Shown here: positions 46,274-57,466 of the stretch, one piece after another
Layout: every line of letters starts with the position of its first letter
Numbering within the stretch: position 1 is the stretch's first letter
Origin: Zingiber officinale
Taxonomy: Eukaryota > Streptophyta > Magnoliopsida > Zingiberales > Zingiberaceae
Assembly (NCBI RefSeq): GCF_018446385.1
Contig: NC_055992.1
Location: 21,794,877-21,858,876, forward strand
DNA length: 64,000 bases
Direction: 5' to 3'
Position numbers and translations under genes: made by a program
Notes under the pieces: model-generated
What the model saw: the letters and a program-made list of their open reading frames with translations, nothing else
Database searches by the model: none
Told to the model about the DNA's origin: nothing

Positions 46274-47343
46274 TATTGGTGCAATTGACCCAAGTTTGAT
46301 CAGTACAATCATGGTTTTGATGTGTGTGTCAAAGAGTTTAAGTTAGACTTTCATATGTGTTTGATATATGTGTTTGAGTCTTACAGGACTTGGTGAAACA
46401 CACATGAGGAGCTTGGTGCAGCTAAGCTTGGGAAACTCATCCTAGGGCTCGGATCCTTGAGTTGGTGAAGGATGGTGTGGAAGGCATCCGAGGGACCGCT
46501 AGACGAGGAGCAACGGAGTGGAGCCGAGGGAAGTGGACTTCAAGACAACGTGAAGGATAACACGGAGAGGAGCCGTGGGCTCGAGTGCATCTGAGGGATG
46601 AAGGCCGAGGAAGAGGATTTCAAGGGCGATTCCGAAGAGGATAAGTGTGTATGTGCAGTCTTAGCAGTCAACTGCTAGTTTTAGCAGTCGACTGCTAGTT
46701 TTAGCAGTCGACTGGCTGCGAACAGAAATATTCTGTTCGCTCAGCAAATAGCTACCAGTCGACTGCTAGTTTTAGCAGTCGACTGGTAAATGATCGTTGG
46801 TAGATCGTTGTGTTGCAAAGTAGTCGTTGGCTACCTCCAACGATAGCACCAGTCGACTGATGGTTTTGCCAGTCAACTGGTGCCGAGATGAGTTGATATG
46901 ATGATCAACTCTCTCCTCTTATTTATAGGAAGCTTTGGGCCTTGAAGGAGACTACTCATGCTTGTTGAATAACTCCTTAGCAATTGTCCAAAGCTTCCAA
47001 GTCATTCTCTTCCTCCTAATCTAAGTCTTCATCTTGTAAGAGGAAGAGAGCTTTGTGAGAGGTTGTACTCCACCGAGAAGGAGTAAGAACTAGCCGGAGA
47101 TTGCCTGGGATTGCTCCACCGAAGGATCAAGGGTTCATCCACCTCAAGGACATGCCGTGGAGTAGGAGCAAGCAATCTTCGAACCACGTAAAGGATTTGT
47201 GTTAGCGTTTGTGCTTTCTTGCTTGTTCTTATTGTTTTTGTTTAGTATATTCCGTTACGCACTAACACCTTGTAGAGAAGAAAGTATATTGGGGGTGACC
47301 TAACTATCCAATCCCCCTTATAGACGACCACCGATCCCCTACA
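46274..47343 (+). mobile_element. Solo LTR with target duplication GTACC, rich in perfect inverted repeats
   Basis: It starts TATTGGTGCAATTGACC (TG changed to TA) and ends GATCCCCTACA, 1070 bases. It is flanked by GTACC at 46269-46273 and 47344-47348. No interior is attached. The start resembles the LTR at 60257 (TGTTGGTGCAAT). The middle holds CAGTCGACTG palindromes in pairs, including TACCAGTCGACTGCTA and its exact complement 4 bases later, and GCGAACAGAA ATA TTCTGTTCGC. Confidence 0.9.
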
Positions 47344-47348
47344 GTACC

Positions 47349-48069
47349 TTGAGCATTGGTTGTCGGAGCAGTGTTTCAGTGTCATAACAAAGGCTTTGAA
47401 GAAGCACATTAGTATGAATATTGTAGAGAATAGTGTTCTTTAAGTGTTGGTCGAACTCTTCTTTTATAAACTTTTCCAGGCACTTGGATCCCTTCTGGAC
47501 ACCTCAATCGAAGCTTATCTGATTCGCTTACATCGCGACTTATCCACATCCAGGCATTAGATCCCTTTTAGGTGCCTCAAGCGCTGACGTGGCGTTGATT
47601 GGATGAAACTTCATTACTTGAGGCTTTATCTCGTCCCAGGCGTTTGGATCCCTTTCAGGGGCCTAGATCACCTTGGTCCAGAAAACTTATACCTATATCA
47701 CAGAATTAGCACAACAAGTATATAATATTAAGCATGAAATAGTTTGACAATTTTTGGACTCAGTGAAATCCTAGATCAAATTAACGCCTACTGTTCCCTT
47801 TCAGAGAATGTGTCATCACCCACTTCTCTCAAAAGAGATTATCTGTTTGTCAAATATTCGGTTCTCCAGACTTATTTAGATTTTTGCTGAGCAACCGATC
47901 TTAACCTTCAGGGCTTTCTGCTAGACGTCTGATCCTCGACCCATCTAGACTTATGCCTGGTGTCCTCAACCCCAGACCTTCCTGTCCAGTATCCTCGACC
48001 CCTAGGACTTCTACTCGACATCCTTGATTTACCAAGTATTCTGCCCAATTTACTCAACTAGGGCTTCTT
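47349..48069. mobile_element. Degenerate LTR-like fragment
   Basis: No gene. Three copies of a box of the form CAGGC(n)TTGGATCCCTT(n)GGTGCC lie near 47476, 47551 and 47637, and GTATCCTCGACC/CATCCTTGA-type repeats lie at 47930-48050. These resemble the palindromic boxes in other LTRs here, probably in reverse orientation. Boundaries are unresolved. Confidence 0.4.
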
Positions 48070-48396
48070 TTATAGGAAATGGGGAAAGTGGGAACGTGGG
48101 AACATGCCCACGTTCTCCACTACTCTTAATGGAAAAATTTATTATACTCCTGGGTTATTTCCCTTTATAAGGGGTGCGTCCAAGGATCATTCGGCAACGT
48201 AAGGAGAGATAAGAAAGAGAGAAGGAGAACATCTGAGGCGGTGGGATTTGGTTCGTGGAATTGTGGAGAGCTTTCCGATCCTGTGATTGTTCTTCCGACA
48301 GTTAGTCTTGCCATCGTCGATTGCAGATATGCGGGAGATCCCTGTAAGTCTTTACCATATTAATTCGTTTTAATTCATGCATTTAGAATTATCAAC
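48070..48396 (+). mobile_element. 5' LTR of a Copia element (family E)
   Basis: The right end ATTATCAACA at 48396 stands two bases before a TGGTATCAGAGC primer site. The left end is uncertain, near TTTTATAGGAAATGGGG; TG is not visible and may have mutated. It contains the TATA-like word CCTTTATAAGGGG at about 48171 and the inverted repeat GAACGTGGG...CCCACGTTC at 48090-48120. Confidence 0.6.
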
Positions 48397-48398
48397 AA

Positions 48399-48410
48399 TG
48401 GTATCAGAGC
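48399..48410 (+). other. Primer-binding site, initiator tRNA-Met
   Basis: TGGTATCAGAGC after the family E LTR. Confidence 0.88.
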
Positions 48411-48924
48411 AAGTTATTCTAAATGTGTGATAAAACCCTTGGTAAAATCGCTGCCTCTTCTTTTTGCTCTTGTTTGCTGTTGCTCCGATCGATTTTGTTG
48501 CCTGCTACCAACACATGGCAATATCGCGTCCATGTCGCGAACTTCCTCAATTGCTAACGTCGTAGGCCTTGAGAGACACTTACGGAGTTTGTCTCCGATG
48601 GTGGATGGCGGCAACGATCCAATTCTGACGATGACATCAAGGTTGGACGGCGGATTGCTCATGGCCACCTCTCAATTCTCATTGCGACCCGTGTTCGTCG
48701 CAGGTAAGGTGGTGTGCAGTTGTTAAGGTGGCGTGCATGGGATCATGCGGCAAAGAAAACGGGAAAAGATAAAAGTTTCTGTTTTGATTTTTTGCAAAAC
48801 GAAAATAAAAAAAAAATCGTGGCGGTGTTGTGATATGTTCACAGAGACAAGGTGGAAGGAAATAGGATTAAGGAATTTTTTTTAAAAAAAAAAGTTGCCC
48901 CGTGCAATTAAATAAAAAAACTAA

Positions 48925-49137
48925 GGGTGCGTTTGGTATGCGCGTTTTTCATTTTCTGAAAAATGCTCATTTTCTAGAAAACAGAAAATAACTTTTTATT
49001 ATTCTCTGTTTTTCTAGAAAACGCTGTCTATTTTTTAAAAAAAAACAGGTATGAAAAACGTAAACCAAACACCATTTTTCAGAAAACGTGTGTTTTTCAG
49101 AAAATGAAAATGAAAAACGCGCATACCAAACGCACCC
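48925..49137. mobile_element. Tourist-like MITE
   Basis: 213 bases with terminal inverted repeats GGGTGCGTTTGGTATGCGCG and their complement, flanked on both sides by TAA (48922-48924, 49138-49140), the 3-bp duplication of PIF/Harbinger elements. The interior is AT-rich and largely self-complementary, with no coding. It lies in the leader of the family E Copia element, so it arrived after that element or with it. Confidence 0.9.
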
Positions 49138-49190
49138 TAAACCTTTTGGTTTCGAATTATTTTTCATGCAAAATTTTTTAAGCTTATGTG

Positions 49191-49195
<5 letters not shown>

Positions 49196-49231
<36 letters not shown>
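49196..49231. repeat. (TA)n microsatellite
   Basis: About 36 bases of alternating T and A, 60 bases downstream of the MITE. Confidence 0.93.
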
Positions 49232-49234
<3 letters not shown>

Positions 49235-49804
49235 GCATGTTGGAATTAATTAAAATTAGAATTATTAGTCCAATTTTAATTAATTAGGTTGGTTTAACCA
49301 AATTAATTTGGTCCAATTAGACCCGGTTTAAATTAAACCATTAGTTGACTTAATTGAATCCGGTTGATTCAAATCATAATTAATTTGGGTTGATTAATTG
49401 GGCATGGACCAAATATGATCAAATGACCAGATTTATTCTATTGGGTCAGATTTGATCAAATGATTAGATTTGTTCTAATTGGTCAGACTTAAACCAATGG
49501 GCATTGGTTTGATCAAACGAACCTGAGTTTGATCAATAAGTCTGGAATTAGCTAAAATGGACTTAGATCAAATAGTAACAGAACATAGGTACAAAATTCC
49601 CTGTCTAATTAGATCAGTTCTAATTAGGGTCTATGGACCAATCTTAGGATCTGGATTCCTAATCAACCGATCCAATAGGTCAGTCGACTTAGACTCCTGA
49701 AAATCAAGAAGATTTGTTTTTCTTGATTGATTATGTTGGTACTATGCCTGTATAAATTGAATTAAGCTAGTTTTGTACTGATTTATTTAATTTTAATTTT
49801 TTAG

Positions 49805-50308
49805 ATGACACGGATGATTACCACATTGACTCGTTGCGAAGTGCGACGAAATCAGCTCAGGGAGGATATTCAGGAGATAGAGTATAACTTTACTTATGGA
49901 GTCGACGGACACATTGGACGACTTGATGATCTATTTTGGAAACTTGAGCGAGAAGAGTTTCCAGTCTTGGATAGTTATAGGATCTGGGCGTTGATGCGTT
50001 CATTGCCAGAAAATCCTAGGATGATAACAGACTATATTTGGGGGCATCATCAAGGGTGCGCCACATATTCAATATTATGTGAGGAACTGCTTCACCATAT
50101 GATTGAAGAGGATCTGGAAGAGTTCGAAGAGGACCCGAAAATGATCGAGCATGATCCAAAAATGGATCCAATTGTGGATCTAATAGAGAATCTTGAAGCT
50201 ATCCTGCCTGAGATTACTCCAAATGAGTTCAGGCTGAAAGGGATAATATTGGCCACTACACTAGTGTCTGCCCTAGTGGGAGTGGTAGTAGCATATCTAG
50301 TTTACTAG
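49805..50308 (+). CDS. Extra ORF upstream of Copia gag, unknown function, C-terminal membrane segment
   Basis: 167 residues starting MTRMITTLTRCEVRRNQL, uninterrupted although the neighbouring gag-pol is full of stops. Residues 20-95 look helical (EIEYNFTYGVDGHIGRLDDL), 100-120 are acidic (EEDLEEFEEDPKMIEHDPKM) and the last 21 residues form one hydrophobic helix (LATTLVSALVGVVVAYLVY), as in a tail-anchored protein. It lies between the primer site and gag of the family E element. I do not recognise a family. It could be an element-encoded accessory protein or a degraded gag duplicate. Confidence 0.5.
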   Translation: MTRMITTLTRCEVRRNQLREDIQEIEYNFTYGVDGHIGRLDDLFWKLEREEFPVLDSYRIWALMRSLPENPRMITDYIWGHHQGCATYSILCEELLHHMIEEDLEEFEEDPKMIEHDPKMDPIVDLIENLEAILPEITPNEFRLKGIILATTLVSALVGVVVAYLVY

Positions 50309-50747
50309 AGTTATGTTATTGTTATCTTCATTATGTGTGAACAATTTTAGTCCATTTCGTTCATGTCAGTTGGTTATATGTTAACAATATGCAGCATAAT
50401 TTTATATTAATGATATGTTCATTTATTTATGTTGTTTACTTGACATGATACATGATTAGTTCATTTTTATTAAATGATTAGTTCATTTAATTAAAGTAAT
50501 CATGATTTATTAAATGATTAGTTCATTTAATTAAATAAATTATGATTTTATAAATGATTAGTTCATTGATTGGGATGTATGTAATAGAGTGGATCAATAT
50601 TGATTTGATTGATCATACGAATGATGAGTGAAAATATTGTTGTCACTTGATTTTGTAAACCAGCTCAAATTAATATTGAGTCAATCATAAATTGCATGTA
50701 TATGATTTACACAGAATACTAAATAATGTGTTTATTTATGATAGATT

Positions 50748-53700
50748 ATGGCAACCAAAAATATTATAGCTGAACTCAACAAGGGTGAAAAACTTAATGA
50801 GGATAACTATAAGATCTGGCACCTCAGGATATAATATGTAGTTGAGAAACAAGAAGTTCTGGAGGCTGTAAATCAGGTTATGATAGAACATGTAGATAGT
50901 CCCACTGCACAACACAGACGAGATCTTGATGCCTATAAGGCATGGAAGAAAAATGACTTTACTACGAAGGACATATTGATTAGTTCAATGGTAGACGCCC
51001 TAGCTTTTGAGTATGAGTCGTATCTTTCGGCTCATGCAGTCTGGGTAACCCTTAAAGAAAAATATAGTGGAGTAAGTCTGAGCAAGCTTCGACAGCTGAC
51101 AATTAAGTTTGATAGCTACAAGAAGCGTCTGAATATATCAATGGTTCAACACCTCAGGGAGATGTCGAACATGATTCAGGAGCTTAAAACTGCTGGTCAT
51201 GAGTTGACTGATGAACAATAGGTTCAAGCAATTATTCGTTCACTTCCAGAATTTTGAGAGACCATGAAGCAGACCCTAACTCACAGTGAGAGTATCAAGA
51301 CTTTCATTGACATCTCACGCCATGTAGAATTGGAGGCGGAGAGAGTTAAATCCGTAAGGATTTCTGGACAAGCCTATGTGGCTATAGGTTCTGCTGGATC
51401 ATCTGGATCCATGAAAAAGAAATGGTTCAAGAAAGGGAAGGGAAAGAAAAGAGAAGCTGTTGTTATGGGGCATGCCCCAATCAAGAAGATAGTAAAGAAG
51501 ACAGGAAAGAAACCTAAAAATTAATTGCCTTGTTTTAACTACGGCAAGAAGGGTCACTTCGCTCGGGAGTGCACAGAGCCGAAAAAGGTAAATCCAAGTA
51601 TGTCTTCTTTTTTTGAGCATTTTGTTACTAGCTTAGTGTTGTTAGCTGATTCTTATCCTTTGTGGATTATAGATTCGGGAGCAACCAACCATGTAGCTCG
51701 AGAGCGAGTTACATTTGTTGAGTACGGTCGGGTACCAGCTGGCAACAAGTGGATCTATGTGGGAAACAATGCAAGAGTTGAAGTCAAAGGAGTCAACACT
51801 TGCAAACTCAACCTCCATGGTGGTAGAGTTTTGTTTCTACATGATGTCCTGTATGCTCCTAAAATTTGACGGAATCTTGTTTTCGTTACGTGTCTTCTTG
51901 AGTTAGGGTATTGTATTAATTTTTACAGTCGATGTGTTCAACTTAAGATTGACTCAGTGTCAATCGGACTTGATTTTTTAACAAATGATTTTATGGTTCT
52001 TAATGTAGAACCAGATGTCAATTATGCCATTGATGGTTATTTTTCAAACATTGCTCTAACTAGTGATGTAGATATAACTTATGAGGTTTGGCATGCTAGA
52101 TTATGACATATAGGACAAGAACGTATGAATCAGTTGGCTAGAGAGGGTCTATTAGGCACTCGGGCTAAGATTCAATTGTCTATATGTGAGCATTGTCTTG
52201 CTGGAAAAGTAACTAGGAAACCATTTGGTAAGGCTATTAGATCTGAATCAACATTATAGTTAATTCATTTGGATATTTGTGGTCCAATGAATGTGAAGGC
52301 TAGACATGGAGCTTCCTAGTTTATTACATTTATCGATGATTTCTCTCGGTTCGGTTATGTGAAGGCTAGATTGCTTCATTCGTTATATGAACGAAGTTGA
52401 GAATCAAACGGAACATAAAGTTAAGATTTTACGCACTGACCATGGAGGAGAATATTTGTCTAATATGTTCAAGACAATATGTAATGATAGAGGGATTATA
52501 AGACAACTGACAATCTCTAGAACTCCACAGCAAAATGGGGTAGCTGAAAGAAGAAATATGACTCTTCTTAAAATGGTTAGGTCTATAATGGCGCAGGCTA
52601 ATTTGTCAATTTCCTATTGGGGAGATGCATTATTAACTGCAGCCTATATACTTAACAAAGTACCTTCAAAGTTAGTTCTATCTACCCCATATGAACGTTG
52701 GATAGGCAGAAAACTAGATTTAAGTAATCTGAGACCCTGAGGGTCAGCTGCTTATATTCATGATAATTCTCACAAGTATGGAAAACTGGGACCTAGGGGT
52801 TAGAAATGTATCTTTATAAGATATCATGAGACCTTCAAAGGTTATGTTTTCATAAGTGAGCAACTATATGGAACCATCTCCGAAATAGATTTGAGAGATG
52901 CAACTTTTCTCGAAACAAAGTTCCCAATCAGAGGTGATGTTGATAAAAATGTTCCTCTATTTGAGGAGGATGAGATATTATCAACAAGAGAGGTGTCAAA
53001 AGGGATACCTGAGTCTAATCAACCGAGCGAGAGTGATATGCCGAGTCATGAGTTGACTTCTCAATAGCCCAACTTACGGAGAAGTGTTCGTAAGATCATA
53101 CCTAAGAAGAGATTTGATATTGAGAATGAGGCATTGATTACACTTCCAATTGACGACGACGAACCTCAATCCATTGAGGAAGCATTGGGATGTAGAGTTG
53201 GAGAAAAATGGAAAGATGCAATAGTTGAAGAGATGGAGTCCATGATTCAGAATCATGCTTAGGACTTAGTCGATCTTCCTCCGGGCCAAAGGGCTATTGG
53301 GAATAAATAAATTTTCAAAATAAAGAGAAAAGCTGATGAATCGATTAACAGATACAAAGCTCATTTAGTTGCAAAAGGATATACCCAAATGGAGGGTATT
53401 GACTTTGATGAGACATTTTCTCCCGTAGTAAAATTTGTGTCAATACGAGTTATTATGGCCTTTGTGGCACATTATGACTTGGAATTACATCAAATAGATG
53501 TAAAAATCGCTTTTCTTAACGGTGATCTTGATGAAGAAATTTATATGGTTCAGCCAAAAGGTTTCATTGCTGAAGGCCAAGGGCAGAAAGTATGTAAACT
53601 TAAAAAGTCTATATATGGGCTAAAGCAAGTGTCAAAATAATGGAACATAAGATTTAACAAAGTCGTTTTATCTTATGGTTTCGAGATGGTCAATGAGAAT

Positions 53701-54550
53701 CATTGTGTTTTTCTCAAAAGGGAAAAAGGAAAGTATGTCATTTTATCATTATATGTTGATGATATGCTGATAGCTAGAAATGACATAGGATATGTGAATG
53801 AAGTCAAGAAGTGACTATCATCACAATTTGACACAATGGATATGGGAGAAGCTGAATATATCTTAGGAGTGAAGATCATAAGAGATCGTGCTAAAAGACT
53901 TTTGGGTCTGTCGCAAGAGTCTTATATAAATAAGCTGTTACATCATTTCAGCATGTCAAATTACAACATAGAACATACACCTATTGTGAAAGGTACTGTT
54001 TTAATGAAGAGTATGTGTCCTAAAACTCCAGAGAAAATAGCTGAGATAAATAAAAAAATCATATGCTAGTGCTATTGGTAGTTTGATGTGCACTATATTG
54101 TGTACACGACCCGATATCAGCTATGTTGTGGGCTTTGTCAGTTGCTTCCAATCAAACCTAGGACTGAGACACTGAAAGGCGGTAAAAAGGATATTCAGAT
54201 ATCTGAAGGTGACAACAAATTATTGTCTCTATTTTCAATGATCAAATATGAGTCTGAAAGGTTATTCAGATGCAGATTGGGTTGGGGACCTGGATGATAG
54301 AAAATTCACATCATGCTATGCATTCTTGCTGAATGGTGGCGCCATCTCCTGGAACAGCAAGAAATAAGCTTATGTAGCTTTGTTGACTATGGAAGCTGAA
54401 TATGTGGCATGTTCAGCGGCTGTGCAAGAAGCAGTCTGGTTGAGAAGGTTCCTGAAGCATTTGAAAATTGCTGAGGATAGTGCAAGTCCAATAACTGTCT
54501 ACTATGATAGTCAAGTTGCAATAGCTTTTTCCAATGATCCCAAATATTCC
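50748..54550 (+). pseudogene. Copia gag-pol, decayed and 3'-truncated (family E)
   Basis: It reads in one main frame with many stops. Gag: MATKNIIAELNKGEKLNEDN start, AWVTLKEKYSG-like core, zinc knuckle CFNYGKKGHFAREC with the second Cys changed to Tyr (near 51530). Protease: WIIDSGATNHVA at about 51664. Integrase: CEHCLAGKVTRKPFGKA near 52190, FITFIDDFSRFGYV near 52325, LRTDHGGEYLSNMF and ISRTPQQNGVAERRNMTLLK near 52520. RT: MEGIDFDETFSPVVKF, QIDVKIAFLNGDLDEEIYMV, LSLYVDDMLIARND near 53750. RNase H: SDADWVGDLDDRK and MEAEYVACSAAVQEAVWL. It ends abruptly after SNDPK near 54545. The rest of RNase H, the polypurine tract and the 3' LTR are missing, and MULE sequence begins. Confidence 0.93.
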
Positions 54551-54559
54551 ATCATCTTC

Positions 54560-54887
54560 GCAGTATAGTTGTGTGTCTAACACAAATAGAAACACAAGCA
54601 GTAATTTCACATTTGATCTAAATGAAGAAGCTAGTATTCAAGAAGATGATGTTCTGAATCCTTGTACAACACTTGGTGATTACTTTGAGCCTACTTGGAG
54701 GGAGGAGGAAGGGTATTATAACCAAATTGGAGAGGAATTGCAATGTAATACAAATGTACAAGAATTCTAAGCTGATGATATACAGATTGAACAATATGAA
54801 ATATCTCCAGAGTAGTACAGTGACTTAGAGGAGGAGTTCCCAATAGCTGATGATCCATATGATAGATCGAATTAGTGCGATAGAAGG
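54560..54887 (+). pseudogene. MULE transposase, N-terminal piece
   Basis: An open stretch (SSSSQYSCVSNTNRNTSSNF, then FDLNEEASIQEDDVLNP, EEEFPIADDPYDRSN) with stops near the end. Acidic, low-complexity leaders of this sort precede the DNA-binding domain in many plant MULE transposases. The assignment rests mainly on its position and on the continuation at 56212 once the LTR at 54888-56211 is removed. Confidence 0.45.
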
Positions 54888-56211
54888 GGGGGGGGTGAAT
54901 ATCGCGCTTTTAAAACTTTTCTTTATCCTTTTAAAATCAGAGTTGTGCAACGGAAAATAGAAAGAGACAAGTTCATTTACTTCGTTCGGAGCCTAGCTCG
55001 ACTCCTACTCGAAGGTCCGCGATCCTTGATCGCACCGATGGGCAAATCACTATAACCCTTCTTTCTAAGATCCTCGGAAAGAAGCAGATCGTACAAATGA
55101 GTAAGATAGTAACAACCCTACTATCTTGCTTAAGTGAATTACAATGCAAGCTTATATAAAAAATATACCGACAAGTAAATGCAGTTGAAGCTTTGGTCAG
55201 CACTTCCGGATAGTGTGGCTTGCTGAGCTGATGAAGGGTTGTAGCACGGTTTGCTTGCATAACAGAACTTGAGTCGATCAGAAAGAGTTGCACTGAGCCT
55301 CAGACCTCGAGCTCCTTTTATAAGTGTCATTGTTGTTCAGTCGACCGATCCCTCTATTTGGTCAACCGAACCCACTCCCTTCCTTCCTGGCTAGAGTCTG
55401 ACGCTGGCTCGATCTTTTGCATTAATTGATCTTTAATGGTTCGGTCGACCGATCCCGTTGTTCGGTCGATCAAACAGTGACCTTCCGTGTTCGTCGAGAT
55501 CCGCACTTAATGCTCCATTAATGATTTTATTGTTTGGTCGATCGAACCTCATTTTCGGTCGACCAATCATGCTGTGATACCATGTTTGCGAGCCTGAACT
55601 ATTTTGCCAAATTTGCCTGTTCGGTCAACCGAACCTTTTTTCGGTCGACTGATAAAATGCCTTGATCGGTTGACTAAACCTCCTGTTCAGTCAATTGAAC
55701 CCTTGGTAAATTGAAGATTTCTGAGTGCTGGACGCGTGGTCACTGACAGAGCCTGATTCTGAGGTCTGAGTCAAAAGTTATTACCATTTGAAGTCCAATG
55801 GGTCATATGATTCTACAACACAAAGTTAGTTCAATATAACAATAATATTCCTGCAAAACAAAGTTAGCACAGTTATAATACATGAGTAGTAATATACATG
55901 AGTATAACAGTTAGGACTGTCTTGATCTCAACTTGGAAACCTTCCTGGTTTCTTCAGTTGGATCAGCGACCTTAGGTTATTCCCTTCAGGAACCCGACCT
56001 CACTGTCACTCCTCCAGTTATTTACCTCAACCTACCTGTCAAACGTTAGACCCTCCAGACCTGTTTGGACTTTACTGTCTGGTCGTGACTAGGGCTTTCC
56101 CGATTGAGTAAATAACCTACACACTTAGCCAAATCATCATATCATAACAAGACTTAACTTGAACCTTTGACAACATCAAAACTCAGGTTTGATTCTGGTG
56201 CACCTTGCACC
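54888..56211 (-). mobile_element. Inverted LTR inserted in the MULE
   Basis: On the minus strand it starts TGTTGGTGCAAGGTGCACC, like the LTRs at 46274 and 60257, and ends in a C-rich tract followed by TCTATCGCA, just as those end near CACCCCCCC. The middle (55330-55710) holds paired palindromic boxes such as CGGTCGACCG and GGTCGATCGA. No interior is attached. A clean target duplication is not seen (ATTAG left, CCACA right), so edges are uncertain by a few bases. Confidence 0.65.
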
Positions 56212-57466
56212 AACACCACATATTCTAAATTCTCGATTGCTCCAAAGGTCAATTGAAGAGGCAACAGATGAGCATGATTTTTTTGTTGGACAGAGTTTTC
56301 CGTTTCGACAAGAGTTCAGAATGCTCTTGTGAAACATGCCATGGTTAAACATATGAGATATAACCCAGTTGCCACTCGGAAAAATAAAGTAAAAGCCGTC
56401 TGCTTCAATCAACCGTGTAAATGGAGAGTAGTTGCTCGGGGGGATGTAGAGTTCATTGTTACGAAATATATAAAGGAACACCAATGTGGCACCATTAGGA
56501 AAAGTGTTGATCATCAAGCATGCTCTTCATCCTTTGTAGCTTCTTTTGTTGAAGAGCAATTTCTTGCTAATGAGCAATACAAGCCAAGTATTATTATAGC
56601 AGATATAAAATTTAGGTTTGGGGTGACCATATCATACAGAAAAGCATATATAGCTCGAGAGAAAGCAATGAAGAAAGTCGTTGGAGATTATGACCAAACA
56701 TATAAAGATCTTCCACTATATTTGCGTGAGTTAAGAGTCAGAGATCCTGAAACCTATGTGGCAATACACAAGAATGGGGATAATCAGTTCCAATGATGTT
56801 TTTGGGGTTTTGGAGCTTGTGAAAGAGTATTCAGGTCTTATCTGCACAAATTGATTGGAATTGATGTCACACACCTAAGAGGCAAATATCCGGGTGTGTT
56901 GTTAATGGCTACAACAATTGATGCTAATGACAATGTGCTCCCAGTAGCCTTTGGAATTGCTGAAGTTGAATGTGGGTCTGCATGGGAGTGGTTTTTGGAT
57001 CATACGAAGAGATTCTTTGATGTTGATCCAGAGTCAATAAGCATAGTATCAGATAGACATCACAACATTATATCAGCAGTTAGGAAAGTATACCCTACCA
57101 CCCATCATGCTTTCTGTTGCCACTAGATGTCTTGCAATATGGTAACAGATACTGGCTGTAGGTCAGGTTTAGGCCTATTTTGGGCAGCAGCTTGAGCAAA
57201 CACAACACTCCAATATGATCTCATAATGTAGTCCATGCTTGAAAAACATTCAGATGCTCATAAGTGACTTTAGAACATTGACCCCAAAAGATAGGCTAAT
57301 GCACACTTTAGTGGCAGAAGGTACACAATGCTAACCACCAATTGTGTAGAGAGTTTAAATGCTTTGTTCAAGGAGACACGTGAACTTCCCATAAACAAGT
57401 TAATTGATAATAGCAGAAGAAAGGTAGCTCAATGGTTCTTTAACCGTAGGGAGGAAGTCTTGAAAT
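56212..57466 (+). pseudogene. MULE (MuDR-type) transposase, DNA-binding and catalytic parts
   Basis: MuDR-type DNA-binding domain: FFVGQSFPFRQEFR, then after a one-base frame change NALVKHAMVKHMRYNP and KAVCFNQPCKWRVVARGD with HQCG. Catalytic core: IGIDVTHLRGKYPGVLLMAT with the first Asp, FGIAEVECGSAWEWFLDHTK with Glu, SISIVSDRHHNIISAVRKVY with the second Asp, ending HHAFCCH. Stops at 56796 and 57124 and further frameshifts disable it. It is cut at 57467 by a solo LTR and resumes at 59869. FAR1/FHY3-like domesticated genes share the fold, but the stops argue for a dead transposon. Confidence 0.9.
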
